DNA of 64,000 bases from Aquipuribacter sp051216895 (GCF_051216895.1 NZ_JBPKAO010000007.1:124001-188000), one strand, 5' to 3'. Numbered from the stretch's first letter, positions 53,337-62,251 are shown. Notes: generated from the sequence alone by a model not told the origin. Translations and numbers: made by a program.

Positions 53337-54061
53337 GGCGTCACCTCCTCGGCGGCGGCACCCGTGCCGCGGACCTCGGGCCATCGGGCCACGTCCCACC
53401 ACTCGCCCTGCTCGTCGTGGCGGGCGGCGAGCTCGAGGAGGCCCAGGACCTCCGGGTCGTCCAGGGCACCGGGGCCTTCGCAGGCGACGAAGTACTCCCG
53501 GAGGAAGTCCGCGAGCCCGGCCACCTCGCCCTCCGCCTCGCCCAGGCGGAGCAGCAGCATGCCGTCCACCCGGGCCGAGCTTCCCTGCAGCGACGGCTGG
53601 ACGTACGGCAGCGGGGCGAGGCTCGCCCCGTGGCGGCCGTAGAACCGCAACCGCGCCTGCGGGTCGCCTCCCATGGCCTCGCTGGGCCACACGGCCGGGT
53701 CGTCCACCTCGGCCAGGACCAGGGGCGCCGGCGCGTCACCCCACCAGGTCGGCAGGTCCTCGGTGAGCAGGGTCGTCCCCAGCCCCGAGCCGCGGGCGGC
53801 GTCGGACACCGACAGGTACGACAGCAGCAGCACCCGGCGGTCCTGGAACCACTCCCCGAGCATCACGGCCAGCGGACGACCGCCGGCGAGCAGGACCGTC
53901 GACGGCGACCGACCGCCGGTCCCGTAGGCCGTGCGGAGCTCCTCGGGCGACAGCAGCTCCTCCGGACGGAAGACCGGGGCGAGCAGGTCCTCGTAGACGG
54001 CGCGCACGGTCTCGTCGTCGCAGTCACGCAGGGTGGCTCGAACGGGCTCAGGCAGGTGCAT
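53333..54061 (-). CDS. GNAT-family N-acetyltransferase
   Basis: 242 residues from the ATG at 54061 with GGGAGGGGCG upstream. The acetyl-CoA site is visible as LLLSYLSVSDAARGSGLGTTLL (motif A, RGSGLGT) around residue 90-105, followed by VLAEVDDPAVWPS and RFYGRHGASLAPLPYVQPSL, typical of a GNAT fold. The N-terminal part (MHLPEPVRATLRDCDDETVRAVYEDLLAPVF) is an extension that some orphan GNATs have. The acceptor substrate is unknown. It is the first gene of the minus-strand unit leading to the STAND ATPase and is divergent from the PPOX gene. Confidence 0.85.
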   Translation of the reverse strand: MHLPEPVRATLRDCDDETVRAVYEDLLAPVFRPEELLSPEELRTAYGTGGRSPSTVLLAGGRPLAVMLGEWFQDRRVLLLSYLSVSDAARGSGLGTTLLTEDLPTWWGDAPAPLVLAEVDDPAVWPSEAMGGDPQARLRFYGRHGASLAPLPYVQPSLQGSSARVDGMLLLRLGEAEGEVAGLADFLREYFVACEGPGALDDPEVLGLLELAARHDEQGEWWDVARWPEVRGTGAAAEEVTP

Positions 54062-54222
54062 CGCCCCTCCCGCGGCTCCACCGACTGGAGTGGGAGCATC
54101 CCCCGGAGGGCGGCCCCGGTCCAGCACCACCGGCGCGTCGGGTCGTCTCCCGCCCGGCGTACCGGGACAGGGGGGACAATACGGTCGCCGCACCCGACCA
54201 CCCCCACCAGCAGGAGGCCCTC

Positions 54223-54630
54223 GTGCCCGTCCCCCCGATGCCCGACGACGTCGCGGAGCTGTTCGCCCGCCCCAACCCGGCGGTCATGGCGACCATCGCG
54301 GCCGACGGCCGTCCGGTGACCGTCGCCACCTGGTACCTGGTGGAGGACGACGGCACGGTGATGCTCGGTCTGGACGCCGGTCGCGCCCGCCTCAAGCACC
54401 TGGAGAAGGACCCGCGGGTCTCGCTCACCGCGCTGGCGGGTGACGACTGGTACACCCACGTCAGCGTGCAGGGCCGCGTGGTCTCGACCCGCCCCGACGA
54501 GGGCCTGGCCGACATCGACCGGCTGTCCCGGCACTACACGGGCCAGGACTACCCGTCCCGCGACCGCCCCCGCGTCACCGTGCACGTGCAGGTCGAGCGC
54601 TGGCACGGCTGGGGCGCGGCCAAGGACTGA
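54223..54630 (+). CDS. PPOX-class F420-dependent enzyme
   Basis: 135 residues. Split-barrel flavin/deazaflavin fold: LFARPNPAVMATIAADGRPVTVATWYLVEDDGTVML, RLKHLEKDPRVSLTAL, and SVQGRVVSTRPDEGLADIDRLSRHYTG. This is the standard layout of the actinobacterial FDOR-B/PPOX F420 family, which binds F420 or FMN. The substrate is unknown. It stands alone, divergent from the GNAT gene (161 bases between starts), and ends in a region of tandem 15-base repeats. Confidence 0.88.
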   Translation: MPVPPMPDDVAELFARPNPAVMATIAADGRPVTVATWYLVEDDGTVMLGLDAGRARLKHLEKDPRVSLTALAGDDWYTHVSVQGRVVSTRPDEGLADIDRLSRHYTGQDYPSRDRPRVTVHVQVERWHGWGAAKD

Positions 54631-54685
54631 CCGCGAGGCACCGCACGGGGGCCGACCACCGGAGCGACCGCGCCTCCGGCCCCGG

Positions 54686-54745
54686 CGTGATCGTCCCGAC
54701 GTGATCGGCCCCGACGTGATCGGCCCCGGCGTGATCGGCCCCGGC
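54686..54745. repeat. Four tandem copies of a 15-base unit
   Basis: CGTGATCGGCCCCG[A/G] is repeated at 54686, 54700, 54715 and 54730; the first copy is one base shorter (CGTGATCGTCCCGA). The array fills most of the 116 bases between the PPOX stop and the convergent secreted-protein stop. GATC appears in each copy. Confidence 0.88.
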
Positions 54746-54746
54746 C

Positions 54747-56819
54747 TCAGCCGGTGACCAGCGTGAACCCGCCGGGCAGCACCTGGACCGGTACCGGTCC
54801 CGCCCCGGCGTCGGTCCGCCGCACCAGGGCGCCCGTCGCGTCGTGCACCTCGACGACCACGGGGCCGGCGCCGGGTGCGTCGACGGAGACGGTCCGCGCG
54901 GAGTCCGCGGCGCTGTGCAGCAGCACCGTCCCGCCGTCCGGACCGTCGGTGACCAGCCGCGACACGAACGGCTTCAGCAGCAGGGCGTCCACCCGGGCCG
55001 GGTCGGCGCCGCGTCGGCTGCTGCCGGCGGTCACCTCGGTGCCACCGGGTGCCAGCACGCCGCGCAGGGTGGTCGGCAGGATGGCGCCGGGCGCCTCGGT
55101 GACGCCCTGCTCGCCGCCGCTGCCGACCAGGAGCCGACCGAGCGGGGCCCCGTCGGCGCTGAACGTCAGCACCGGGGCCCGTCGGTCCGGCACCAGGTCG
55201 ACCACCGGGGACACCAGCCGGGGCTGGTCGTCGACGGGGACCGCCCAGGTGACCGACGACCCACCGGCCATCGACAGGTAGGCGCCGGCGCTCCACTGCG
55301 ACTCCCCCGTCCAGGCCGAGGGCGGGGTGACGACGGTGGCCCCCCGCCCGGTGGCGGACTCCGCCTCGACGACCTGCACCCCGTCCAGCTCGACGAGCTC
55401 GGTCGAGGCCTGGGCGAGAGCCGCGACGTCGGGCCGGGCGTCCAGGGCCAGCATGGTCAGCAGGCCGTGGATCGCGGACTCGGCGCCGGAGTTGCGGTTG
55501 ATGTCCCCCGCCGCGCTCAGCCCGTCGTAGGTGACGCCCGTCTCCGCGACGTACATCGGCTCGCCCGCCCGGTTCGCACCGAAGTACCAGGACGCGGTGA
55601 GACCGGCGAGGCGGTCCAGCGACGGCCGGTCCGCGGCGTCGGCCACCGCGACCAGGGACTGCACCCGCGAGTCGACGCCGTAGGCGATCTGGGTCAGGTC
55701 CCCGGGCACCGGCAGCCAGCCGTTGACCATCCCCGTGGAGGTCAGCAGGTGCGGGGTGAACACCGCGGAGTCGGTGACCGCGGCGGGCAGCAGGTCCGGA
55801 CGGTCCAGGCCGTCGGAGGCCACCGCGAGGGCGGCCGGCATCTGCGAGGCCCAGGCGTGCCAGAACGACTGCGAGTGGGTCCACTGCACGATCGCGCCGT
55901 AGGGCCACTGCTGGGCGTCACCGCCCGACATGGCCGCGATGCCCTCCGCGAGCTGGGCCATGGCGACCTCGGCCCGCCCGGTCACCGGGTCGTCGGCCGG
56001 AGCGGCGTCGACGTAGGCGGCCAGGCCGAGGACGGCCTCGGCGCTGGCGTCGGCGCCGTCCACGATCAACCAGCCGGGCACGCGCCGGCCGTCCGCGACC
56101 TCCCAGGTGCCGTGGTCGTCGAGCACCTGACGCTCGAGCGCGGCCAGCGACAGGTCCATCCGCTCGCGCAGGAAGGCGGCGAACGCCGGGTCGTGCTCGG
56201 CGAAGGCCGCGTAGCCCTCGCCCAGCGCCCAGACCGTCCGGGCCAGCCAGTAGGAGGCGTCGGAGTCACTGGGGTCGGGCAGCTCGACCGGCTCGGGGCT
56301 GGGCTCCAGGGTGCCGTCCGGCTGCATCCACAGCACGACGTTGCCGGCGTCCGGACCGGTCACGGTCTGCAGGTAGGTGGTGCCGCGCAGCAGCTGGTAG
56401 GCGCTGTCGCGGCTGTCGAGGTCCCCGGTCTGCTGCCAGTGGCGCAGGTAGACCACGGCCGCCCGGGTCAGGTCGTCGGCGTTGAACGCCCCCTGGCCCC
56501 AGGTGTCGGTGGCCGGGTCGTAGGGCCCGCCCCCGACCCGCTCGAACACGCCGTCGCCCCGCGCGTCGGCGTAGGTCCACAGCACGCCCACCCCGGGCTC
56601 CTCGTCGAGGCGGTACGTGGTGTGGCCCTCCTGGGCGGGCGGGGCGACCGTGTCACCCAGGAAGTCGAGGTGGTCCAGGTTGGCGAGCGGGCCGTCCACG
56701 ACCGCGGCGACGGTGGCCCCGGCCGGGGGCGCGGGGGCGGCCGTGGCGGCGGGGGCGAGCAGACCGGCCCCCAGCGCGAGCGCGAGGACGGGCACGAGCA
56801 GATGCCGGGGCGTGGTCAT
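54747..56819 (-). CDS. Large secreted protein of glycan operon, unknown family
   Basis: 690 residues. A signal peptide (about residues 1-28: PVLALALGAGLLAPAATAAPA) sends it outside. Residues about 45-460 are a helical, aromatic-rich region (RAAVVYLRHWQQTGDLDSRD, YWLARTVWALGEGYAAF, VPGWLIVDGADASAEAVLG, HSQSFWHAWASQMP) like an alpha/alpha-toroid glycosidase or lyase. Residues about 470-690 look like two beta domains (VQVVEAESATGRGATVV..., carbohydrate-binding-like). Catalytic residues cannot be assigned. It overlaps the GH130 gene by four bases and is the last gene of a sugar-uptake operon, so cleavage or binding of an extracellular beta-mannan-type glycan is likely. Confidence 0.75.
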   Translation of the reverse strand: MTTPRHLLVPVLALALGAGLLAPAATAAPAPPAGATVAAVVDGPLANLDHLDFLGDTVAPPAQEGHTTYRLDEEPGVGVLWTYADARGDGVFERVGGGPYDPATDTWGQGAFNADDLTRAAVVYLRHWQQTGDLDSRDSAYQLLRGTTYLQTVTGPDAGNVVLWMQPDGTLEPSPEPVELPDPSDSDASYWLARTVWALGEGYAAFAEHDPAFAAFLRERMDLSLAALERQVLDDHGTWEVADGRRVPGWLIVDGADASAEAVLGLAAYVDAAPADDPVTGRAEVAMAQLAEGIAAMSGGDAQQWPYGAIVQWTHSQSFWHAWASQMPAALAVASDGLDRPDLLPAAVTDSAVFTPHLLTSTGMVNGWLPVPGDLTQIAYGVDSRVQSLVAVADAADRPSLDRLAGLTASWYFGANRAGEPMYVAETGVTYDGLSAAGDINRNSGAESAIHGLLTMLALDARPDVAALAQASTELVELDGVQVVEAESATGRGATVVTPPSAWTGESQWSAGAYLSMAGGSSVTWAVPVDDQPRLVSPVVDLVPDRRAPVLTFSADGAPLGRLLVGSGGEQGVTEAPGAILPTTLRGVLAPGGTEVTAGSSRRGADPARVDALLLKPFVSRLVTDGPDGGTVLLHSAADSARTVSVDAPGAGPVVVEVHDATGALVRRTDAGAGPVPVQVLPGGFTLVTG

Positions 56820-57946
56820 GGGGTCTCTCCCTGGTCGGGGGCGGGGGTCGCGGCGACGTCGCCGTCGACCCGGTCGAGCCGGGCGACGCCGATCTTGGAG
56901 TCGGCCATGCCGTAGAACACGTAGCGCTGGCCGTCGACCTCCTCGACGGCGGTGGGGAACACGACGTTCGGCACGGTGCCCGACCGCTCGTCCGGGGTCT
57001 CCGGTGCGAGCAGCGGGTGGTCGGTCCGGGCCAGGACGCGGGCGGGGTCGGCCGGGTCCAGGAGCATGGCGCCGGCGGCGTAGTGGACGTGGCTCTGCGG
57101 CGCCCAGCCCTCGGCGATCTCCCCGGCGACGCCGTGGTGGATGAGCAGCCAGCCCTCGGGGACCCTGACCGGCGGTGGCCCGGCCCCGATCTTGGTGACC
57201 TCCCAGTCGTAGCGCGACAGCGCCACGGGTCGGTGGTGGGCCTGCTCGACCAGGGCCGTGATGTCGGCCTCGACCGCCTCGGCGTCGGCGTAGGAGATCC
57301 AGATGCCGGGCCGGGGGTCGGTGGTGCCCGCCGGCAGGTGGTGACCCTCACCGGGGCGGACCCAGCCGATGTCCCACATCGGGCGGTGGAGCATGGCGTA
57401 GGTCGGTCGCCCGTCCGGGCCGGGCACCGGCTCGGGGAAGAACACGGCGTCCTTGTTGGGGAACAGGTTGAGGTCGGTGTCCAGGTCCGGCTGGTAGCCG
57501 AAGTGCACGGGCCCGAGCCGGCGCCAGCTCCTCAGGTCCTCCGAGACGGCCAGGGCCAGCCGCGGCCCCAGCGGCCCGAACGCCACGTAGGTCATCAGGT
57601 GCAGGCCCAGGCGCGGCACCCAGGTCACGCGGGGGTCCTCCACGCCGGCGTTGCTCGTGCCCCGCTCGAAGCCGACGTCGGGCGCCAGCACGGTGCCGCG
57701 GCGCTGGACCCCGGTCGGGACGCCGTCGGTGAGGAGCACCTCGGCCAGCCCCACCCGCGACACGTTGCCCGCGCTGACCAGTCGGGGCAGCAGGTGCAGC
57801 CGCCCCTCGGGGTCGCGACCGCTGGCGGGGTTGAGGACACCCTCGGCCTCGTGCGGGTCGTCCGGGTCCGGCGACATCACCACCCCGACCCGGGTGAGCG
57901 TGTAGGGGACGTGGGTGCTCGGGGTCGTGCTCGTGGGGGTGGTCAT
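56816..57946 (-). CDS. GH130-family glycoside phosphorylase/hydrolase
   Basis: 376 residues. Five-bladed propeller of GH130, enzymes acting on beta-mannosides. The signature SNAGVEDPRVTWV holds the conserved acid Asp of the EDPR box; GVLNPASGRDPEGRLHLLPRLVS, NLFPNKDAVFFPE, LHRPMWDIGW and WLLIHHGVAG are further family phrases. It has no signal peptide, so it acts on imported sugar inside the cell. Phosphorylase versus hydrolase cannot be decided from sequence here. It starts two bases after the upstream permease stop. Confidence 0.9.
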   Translation of the reverse strand: MTTPTSTTPSTHVPYTLTRVGVVMSPDPDDPHEAEGVLNPASGRDPEGRLHLLPRLVSAGNVSRVGLAEVLLTDGVPTGVQRRGTVLAPDVGFERGTSNAGVEDPRVTWVPRLGLHLMTYVAFGPLGPRLALAVSEDLRSWRRLGPVHFGYQPDLDTDLNLFPNKDAVFFPEPVPGPDGRPTYAMLHRPMWDIGWVRPGEGHHLPAGTTDPRPGIWISYADAEAVEADITALVEQAHHRPVALSRYDWEVTKIGAGPPPVRVPEGWLLIHHGVAGEIAEGWAPQSHVHYAAGAMLLDPADPARVLARTDHPLLAPETPDERSGTVPNVVFPTAVEEVDGQRYVFYGMADSKIGVARLDRVDGDVAATPAPDQGETP

Positions 57947-57948
57947 GG

Positions 57949-58854
57949 TCAGCCCTTCACGCCGGAACCGACGTCGTTGGACACGAAGTGGCGCTGGAAG
58001 GCGACGAACAGGGCCACCGCCGGCGCGGCGAGGACGCAGGCGCCCGCGAGGATCGCGCCGAACGGGTTGGCCGCCCGGGCCGAGACGTTGCTGATGTAGT
58101 TGGCGAGCGAGACGGCCAGGGGCTGCATGTCCTGGTCCTTGGTGACCAGGAACGGCCACAGGAACTCGTTCCACGGCCCGATGAACGTCAGCAGGACCGC
58201 GGTCAGCAGGGCCGGTCGGACCAGCGGGACGGCGATCGCCCACAGGATCCGCAGCTCTCCGGCCCCGTCGATCCGGGCCGCGTCGAACAGGTCGCGCGGC
58301 AGCTGCAGGAAGTACTGCCGGAAGACGAACACCGCGGTGGAGTTGATCGCGAAGGGCAGGATCATCCCGAGGTAGCTGTCGGACAGGCCGTAGTCGCGGA
58401 CGATCAGCACGTACAGCGGGATGATGAGCAGCTGGAACGGCACGACCTGCACCAGCAGCATGAGCGCGAACACCGCCCCGCGGCCGCGGAACTCCAGCTG
58501 GGCCAGCGCGTAGCCCACGAGGACCCCGAGGACCACCGTGGCCAGCAGCACCCCTCCGGTGAAGATGCCCGAGTTGATCAGCGACCCGACCAGGTCGACG
58601 GAGCCGTCGATCTCGGCGTAGTTGGAGGTGGTGAGGTCGCCCGGGGCCGGGACCAGCCCGGTGAGCCCGGGGTCCGGGTCCTCGGTGAAGGACCCGACGA
58701 GCATGTAGTAGAAGGGGAACAGGAACAGCAGGGCGCCCAGGAGCAGCAGCAGCATGCGGGGCACTGAGGTGTGCGTCCCGTCGCGGTGCGACCGCCTCGG
58801 CGCGGCGGGCGGGAGCACGGCGAGGGAGCCGGGCGTGGTGGTCGCGCTCGCCAT
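57949..58854 (-). CDS. Sugar ABC transporter permease (MalG type)
   Basis: 301 residues, six membrane helices (first MLLLLLGALLFLFPFYYMLVGSF). The permease EAA loop is DLFDAARIDGAGELRILWAIAVPLVRPAL, which contacts the ATPase. The other channel half is the MalF-type gene upstream, two bases away. No ATPase gene is in this operon, so a shared MsiK-like ATPase encoded elsewhere is likely, as is common for actinobacterial sugar importers. Confidence 0.95.
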   Translation of the reverse strand: MASATTTPGSLAVLPPAAPRRSHRDGTHTSVPRMLLLLLGALLFLFPFYYMLVGSFTEDPDPGLTGLVPAPGDLTTSNYAEIDGSVDLVGSLINSGIFTGGVLLATVVLGVLVGYALAQLEFRGRGAVFALMLLVQVVPFQLLIIPLYVLIVRDYGLSDSYLGMILPFAINSTAVFVFRQYFLQLPRDLFDAARIDGAGELRILWAIAVPLVRPALLTAVLLTFIGPWNEFLWPFLVTKDQDMQPLAVSLANYISNVSARAANPFGAILAGACVLAAPAVALFVAFQRHFVSNDVGSGVKG

Positions 58855-58856
58855 GG

Positions 58857-59807
58857 TCAGTCCCTCTCGAGCAGGTAGCGGTTGACCAGCGAGACGGCGA
58901 GGACGCCGAGGACGAGGACGACGCCGAGCGCGGCGGCCACGTCGGGGTTGCCCTGCTCGATCCCCCGTTGGTACATCAGCAGGACCGGCGAGGCCGACGC
59001 GCCGTTGGGGCCACCACCACCGGTCAGCAGGTACGGCTCGGTGAACAGGTTCGCCCCGGTGATGGTGGACAGCAGCACGACCAGCGTCGTCGCCGGCCGC
59101 ACGCTCGGCACCGTGATGGAGACGAACGTCCGCACCCGTCCCGCGCCGTCGACCGAGGCGGACTCGTAGACCTCCTTGGGCACGTTCTGCAGCGCGGCCA
59201 GGTACAGCAGGATGAAGAAGCCCAGCTGCTTCCAGGTGACGAAGATCGCGATGACGGGCATCGCCAGGCCGGAGTTGACCAGCCAGGACGGGTCCGGGGC
59301 CAGGCCGCCGAGCACCTGGTTGACCAGCCCGGTGGTGCTGAACAGGTACAGCCACACCGCCACCACGGCGACGCTGGCCGTGACGTAGGGCACGTAGTAG
59401 GCGACCCGGAAGAACGACCGGAACCGGATGGCGCCGTTGAGCGCCGTCGCGAGCACCAGCGACAGCGCCACCGTCAGCGGCACGTTGATGACGAGGAACA
59501 CCACGATGTTGCGGAAGGAGCGTCGGACGTCGGGGTCCGACAGCACCGTGACGTAGTTGTCGACGCCGACGAACGGCCGGTCCACCACCACCCCGGGGGC
59601 GGAGAAGAAGAAGTCGTGGAACGACATCCAGAACGCCAGGCCCAGCGGGTACGCGAAGACCGCGGCCAGGAACACGACGTACGGGGCGGCGAACAGGTAC
59701 CCGACGGGTTGGCGGCCGAAGGTGCGCGTCCACCGCCGGCCGGCCCTCGGCCGTCCCCCCGGCTCCCCTGTCCCCGCACGCGCGGGGACCGGGGTCGAGG
59801 TGGCCAT
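58857..59807 (-). CDS. Sugar ABC transporter permease (MalF type)
   Basis: 316 residues with six membrane helices after a 30-residue basic arm (GYLFAAPYVVFLAAVFAYPLGLAFWMSF). The EAA loop reads EVYESASVDGAGRVRTFVSITVPSVRP. Loop segments include WLVNSGLAMPVIAIFVTWKQLGFFILLYLAAL. It pairs with the MalG-type permease. The start follows the substrate-binding protein stop by six bases. Confidence 0.95.
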   Translation of the reverse strand: MATSTPVPARAGTGEPGGRPRAGRRWTRTFGRQPVGYLFAAPYVVFLAAVFAYPLGLAFWMSFHDFFFSAPGVVVDRPFVGVDNYVTVLSDPDVRRSFRNIVVFLVINVPLTVALSLVLATALNGAIRFRSFFRVAYYVPYVTASVAVVAVWLYLFSTTGLVNQVLGGLAPDPSWLVNSGLAMPVIAIFVTWKQLGFFILLYLAALQNVPKEVYESASVDGAGRVRTFVSITVPSVRPATTLVVLLSTITGANLFTEPYLLTGGGGPNGASASPVLLMYQRGIEQGNPDVAAALGVVLVLGVLAVSLVNRYLLERD

Positions 59808-59813
59808 GTCGGC

Positions 59814-61103
59814 CTAGCCCTGGCCGACGAGTCCGTCGACGTCCTCGGCCGCCCCCGTGAGGGCCTCCTGCACGTCGACCTCGCCGAAGATGACGGACTC
59901 GGAGTACGCGTCACGGAAGGTCTGCCACACCTCGATGGAGCCCGGGACGTTGGGCACCTCGACCGTGCGCTCGGCCTGCGCGGCGAACGTCCGGTAGTCC
60001 GGGTTGGCCTCGAAGTACGCCGCGAACGTGGCCGGCAGGTCCTGGCGCATCGGCATCTGACCGGTCATCTCCAGCAGCGCCGCGTCCTGCTCCTCCGAGG
60101 TCGAGAACTCGAGCACGTCCCACGCGGTGCCCTGGTTCTCGCAGGCGGTGTACATGGCGACGTTCTTGGCGTCGCTGAAGGTGACGACCTCCTCCGCGGC
60201 GACGCCGCTGGAGGTCGGGACGGGGGCGACGCCCCAGTCGATGTCCTCGCCGTAGACCGCGACGGCCCACGGGCCCACGATCGACATCGCGGACTGCGCG
60301 TCGCCGAACGCGTCGCCGTTGTAGGCCTCGCGACCGGCCAGGCCCTCGTCGTAGACCGTCCGCCAGAACTCCGCGACCGCGACGCCCTCCTCGCCCGCGA
60401 ACTGCGCCTCGCCGTCCTCCACCAGCAGCGTGCCGCCGGTCTCGGCCGCGAACAGCGGGTAGAAGTCGAACCACGGCTGGAAGAACTCCGAGCTGGGCGA
60501 GGGCCAGATGGCGTGGGTGGCGACCCCGCTCTCGACCAGGGTCCGCGACGTGGAGAGGAACTCCTCGTAGGTGGCCAGCGGCGGGTTCTCGGCGTCGAGG
60601 CCCGCCTCGGTGAACATGGCCTTGTTGTAGAAGATCATGACGGGGTTGGCCTTCCACGGCAGCTGGTAGAACGCCCCGTCAGGCGAGAGGTACTGCTCGG
60701 CCTTGTCCCCCGTCCGCTCCTCGATGTAGGCCCGTGCGCCCTCGACCTCGTCCAGGTTGACCAGGCCACCGGCCTGCTGGAACTGCGGGACCGCCGCAGG
60801 GGAGGTGTTGTAGATCAGGCAGGGTGCGTTGCCGGCGGTGATGGCCGCGGCGATGGCCTCCTCCGAGCTCTGCCCGGCGGGGATCTCCTGGGCGCTGACC
60901 TGCGCGTCGGGGTTCTCGCTGTTCCAGGCCTCGACCATCGCCTCGCCCCAGGCCACCTCCTCCTGGTTGTTGGAGTACCAGATGTCGATCGGGCCGGTGG
61001 CCCCGGCCGCGGAGGCGTCGCCGGACGGCTCGCCACCACCTCCGCAGGCGACGCCGGCCACCAGGGCCAGCCCGGTCAGGGCTGCGGGCAGGACTCTTCT
61101 CAC
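59814..61103 (-). CDS. Sugar ABC transporter substrate-binding protein (family 1)
   Basis: 429 residues from a GTG at 61103 with GAGGAG five bases upstream; another GTG lies two codons earlier. The signal (VLPAALTGLALVAGVAC) ends in GVAC, a weak lipobox because Gly replaces the usual Leu/Val at -3. The mature protein has the family 1 pattern: IDIWYSNNQEEVAWGEAMVEAWNSENPDAQVSAQEIP, NPVMIFYNKAMFTEAGLDAENPP, MSIVGPWAVAVY and WDVLEFSTSEEQDAALL. It starts two bases after the lacI stop. It should bind the sugar processed by GH130. Confidence 0.93.
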   Translation of the reverse strand: MRRVLPAALTGLALVAGVACGGGGEPSGDASAAGATGPIDIWYSNNQEEVAWGEAMVEAWNSENPDAQVSAQEIPAGQSSEEAIAAAITAGNAPCLIYNTSPAAVPQFQQAGGLVNLDEVEGARAYIEERTGDKAEQYLSPDGAFYQLPWKANPVMIFYNKAMFTEAGLDAENPPLATYEEFLSTSRTLVESGVATHAIWPSPSSEFFQPWFDFYPLFAAETGGTLLVEDGEAQFAGEEGVAVAEFWRTVYDEGLAGREAYNGDAFGDAQSAMSIVGPWAVAVYGEDIDWGVAPVPTSSGVAAEEVVTFSDAKNVAMYTACENQGTAWDVLEFSTSEEQDAALLEMTGQMPMRQDLPATFAAYFEANPDYRTFAAQAERTVEVPNVPGSIEVWQTFRDAYSESVIFGEVDVQEALTGAAEDVDGLVGQG

Positions 61104-61105
61104 GG

Positions 61106-62206
61106 TCACTCCTCGGGGGTGCGGCGGGACGGACGGGACGGTGACGACGGCCCGAGGTCCGGGGGCCGGTGCGCGGTTCGGGGGCGCGGGCCCGGGGGGC
61201 CGCTGGAGCGACGGACGACCAGGCGCGCGGGCGGGAGGTCGACGTCCTCGCTGGTCCGCCCCTCGACCAGGTCCAGCAGGACGGTGGCGCTGCGCTCGCC
61301 CCACCCGACGGTGTCGGCGCGGACCGTGGTCAGCGGCGGGTGCATGTGCGCGGCGGGCGCGATGTCGTCGAACCCGGTGACGGACAGGTCACCCGGCACG
61401 CTCAGGCCGAGCTCACGGGCGGCGGTCGCGCCCGCCATGGCCATCAGGTCGTTGGCGTAGACCACCGCGGTCGGCGGGTCGGCGGCGCGCAGCAGCTCGC
61501 GGGTGGCCGCCGCGCCGCTCGCCGGGGTGAAGTCGCCCTCGACCTCCGGCCCGGGCGGCAGGCCCAGCTCCGTCATCGCCGCCGCCCACGCGTTGCGCCG
61601 GGAGTCGCCGTGCAGGTAGGAGCGGGGACCGGACACGTGGCCGATCCGGGTGTGGCCGAGCGCGGCGAGGTGCCGCACCGACGCCGTGATGCCGGCGCGG
61701 TCGTCCAGGCGCACGGCCGGGAACGGGGACTCCCCCGACGTGGCGTTGAGGGTGACCGCGGGCAGCCCCAGCCGGTGCAGCCGGGCGGGGCGGGGGTCGT
61801 CGTGGCGCAGGTCGGACAGGAACACCCCGTCCACCCGGCCGTCCCGGGCCAGGCGTTCGTAGCCCTGCGCCTCGGCGGCCTCGTCGCGGACCACCTGCAG
61901 CACCAGCACGTGGCCCTGCTCGCTGAGGACGGTCTCGACCCCGGCGATGAAGCTGAGGAAGAACGGGTCGGCCCCCAGCAGCTCCGGCGGGCGGGCCACC
62001 ACCAGGCCCAGGGCGAAGGCCCGCGACGCGGACAGCGCCCGGGCCCGGTGGCTGGGCCGCCAGCCGAGGTCGTCCGCTGCGGCCAGGATGCGCTCCCGGG
62101 TGTCGGGACTGACGCCGGGACGGTCGTTGAGGGCGAAGGAGACCAGCGTCTTGCTGACGCCTGCGTGCCGGGCGACGTCGACGATGGTGACCGGTCGCTC
62201 CGCCAC
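61106..62206 (-). CDS. LacI-family transcriptional repressor
   Basis: 366 residues from the GTG at 62206 with GGGAGGTGACC upstream. The HTH is VTIVDVARHAGVSKTLVSFALNDRPGVSPDTRERILAAADDLGW, then the type 1 periplasmic-binding sugar domain (LGLVVARPPELLGADPFFLSFIAGVE, IGHVSGPRSYLHG, NDLMAMAGATAARELGLSVPGDLSVTGFDDI). A 30-residue Pro/Arg-rich tail is unusual. It is the first gene of the operon and almost certainly represses it in the absence of the sugar. A LacI-type operator lies 46 bases upstream of the start. Confidence 0.95.
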   Translation of the reverse strand: MAERPVTIVDVARHAGVSKTLVSFALNDRPGVSPDTRERILAAADDLGWRPSHRARALSASRAFALGLVVARPPELLGADPFFLSFIAGVETVLSEQGHVLVLQVVRDEAAEAQGYERLARDGRVDGVFLSDLRHDDPRPARLHRLGLPAVTLNATSGESPFPAVRLDDRAGITASVRHLAALGHTRIGHVSGPRSYLHGDSRRNAWAAAMTELGLPPGPEVEGDFTPASGAAATRELLRAADPPTAVVYANDLMAMAGATAARELGLSVPGDLSVTGFDDIAPAAHMHPPLTTVRADTVGWGERSATVLLDLVEGRTSEDVDLPPARLVVRRSSGPPGPRPRTAHRPPDLGPSSPSRPSRRTPEE

Positions 62207-62251
62207 GGTCACCTCCCAGCGCCGGGTGCCCGCCGTCGGGCACCTCGTCAC

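Noticed and set aside
49114..54630. Integrase or attachment-site duplication for an island at tRNA-Leu
   Set aside because: I looked for the last part of the tRNA (GGTTCAAGTCC...TCGGACA) further along to 54.7 kb and found no repeat, and no integrase-like protein is encoded.
54686..54745. CRISPR array
   Set aside because: The units are contiguous with no spacers and are only 15 bases long; no cas genes are present.
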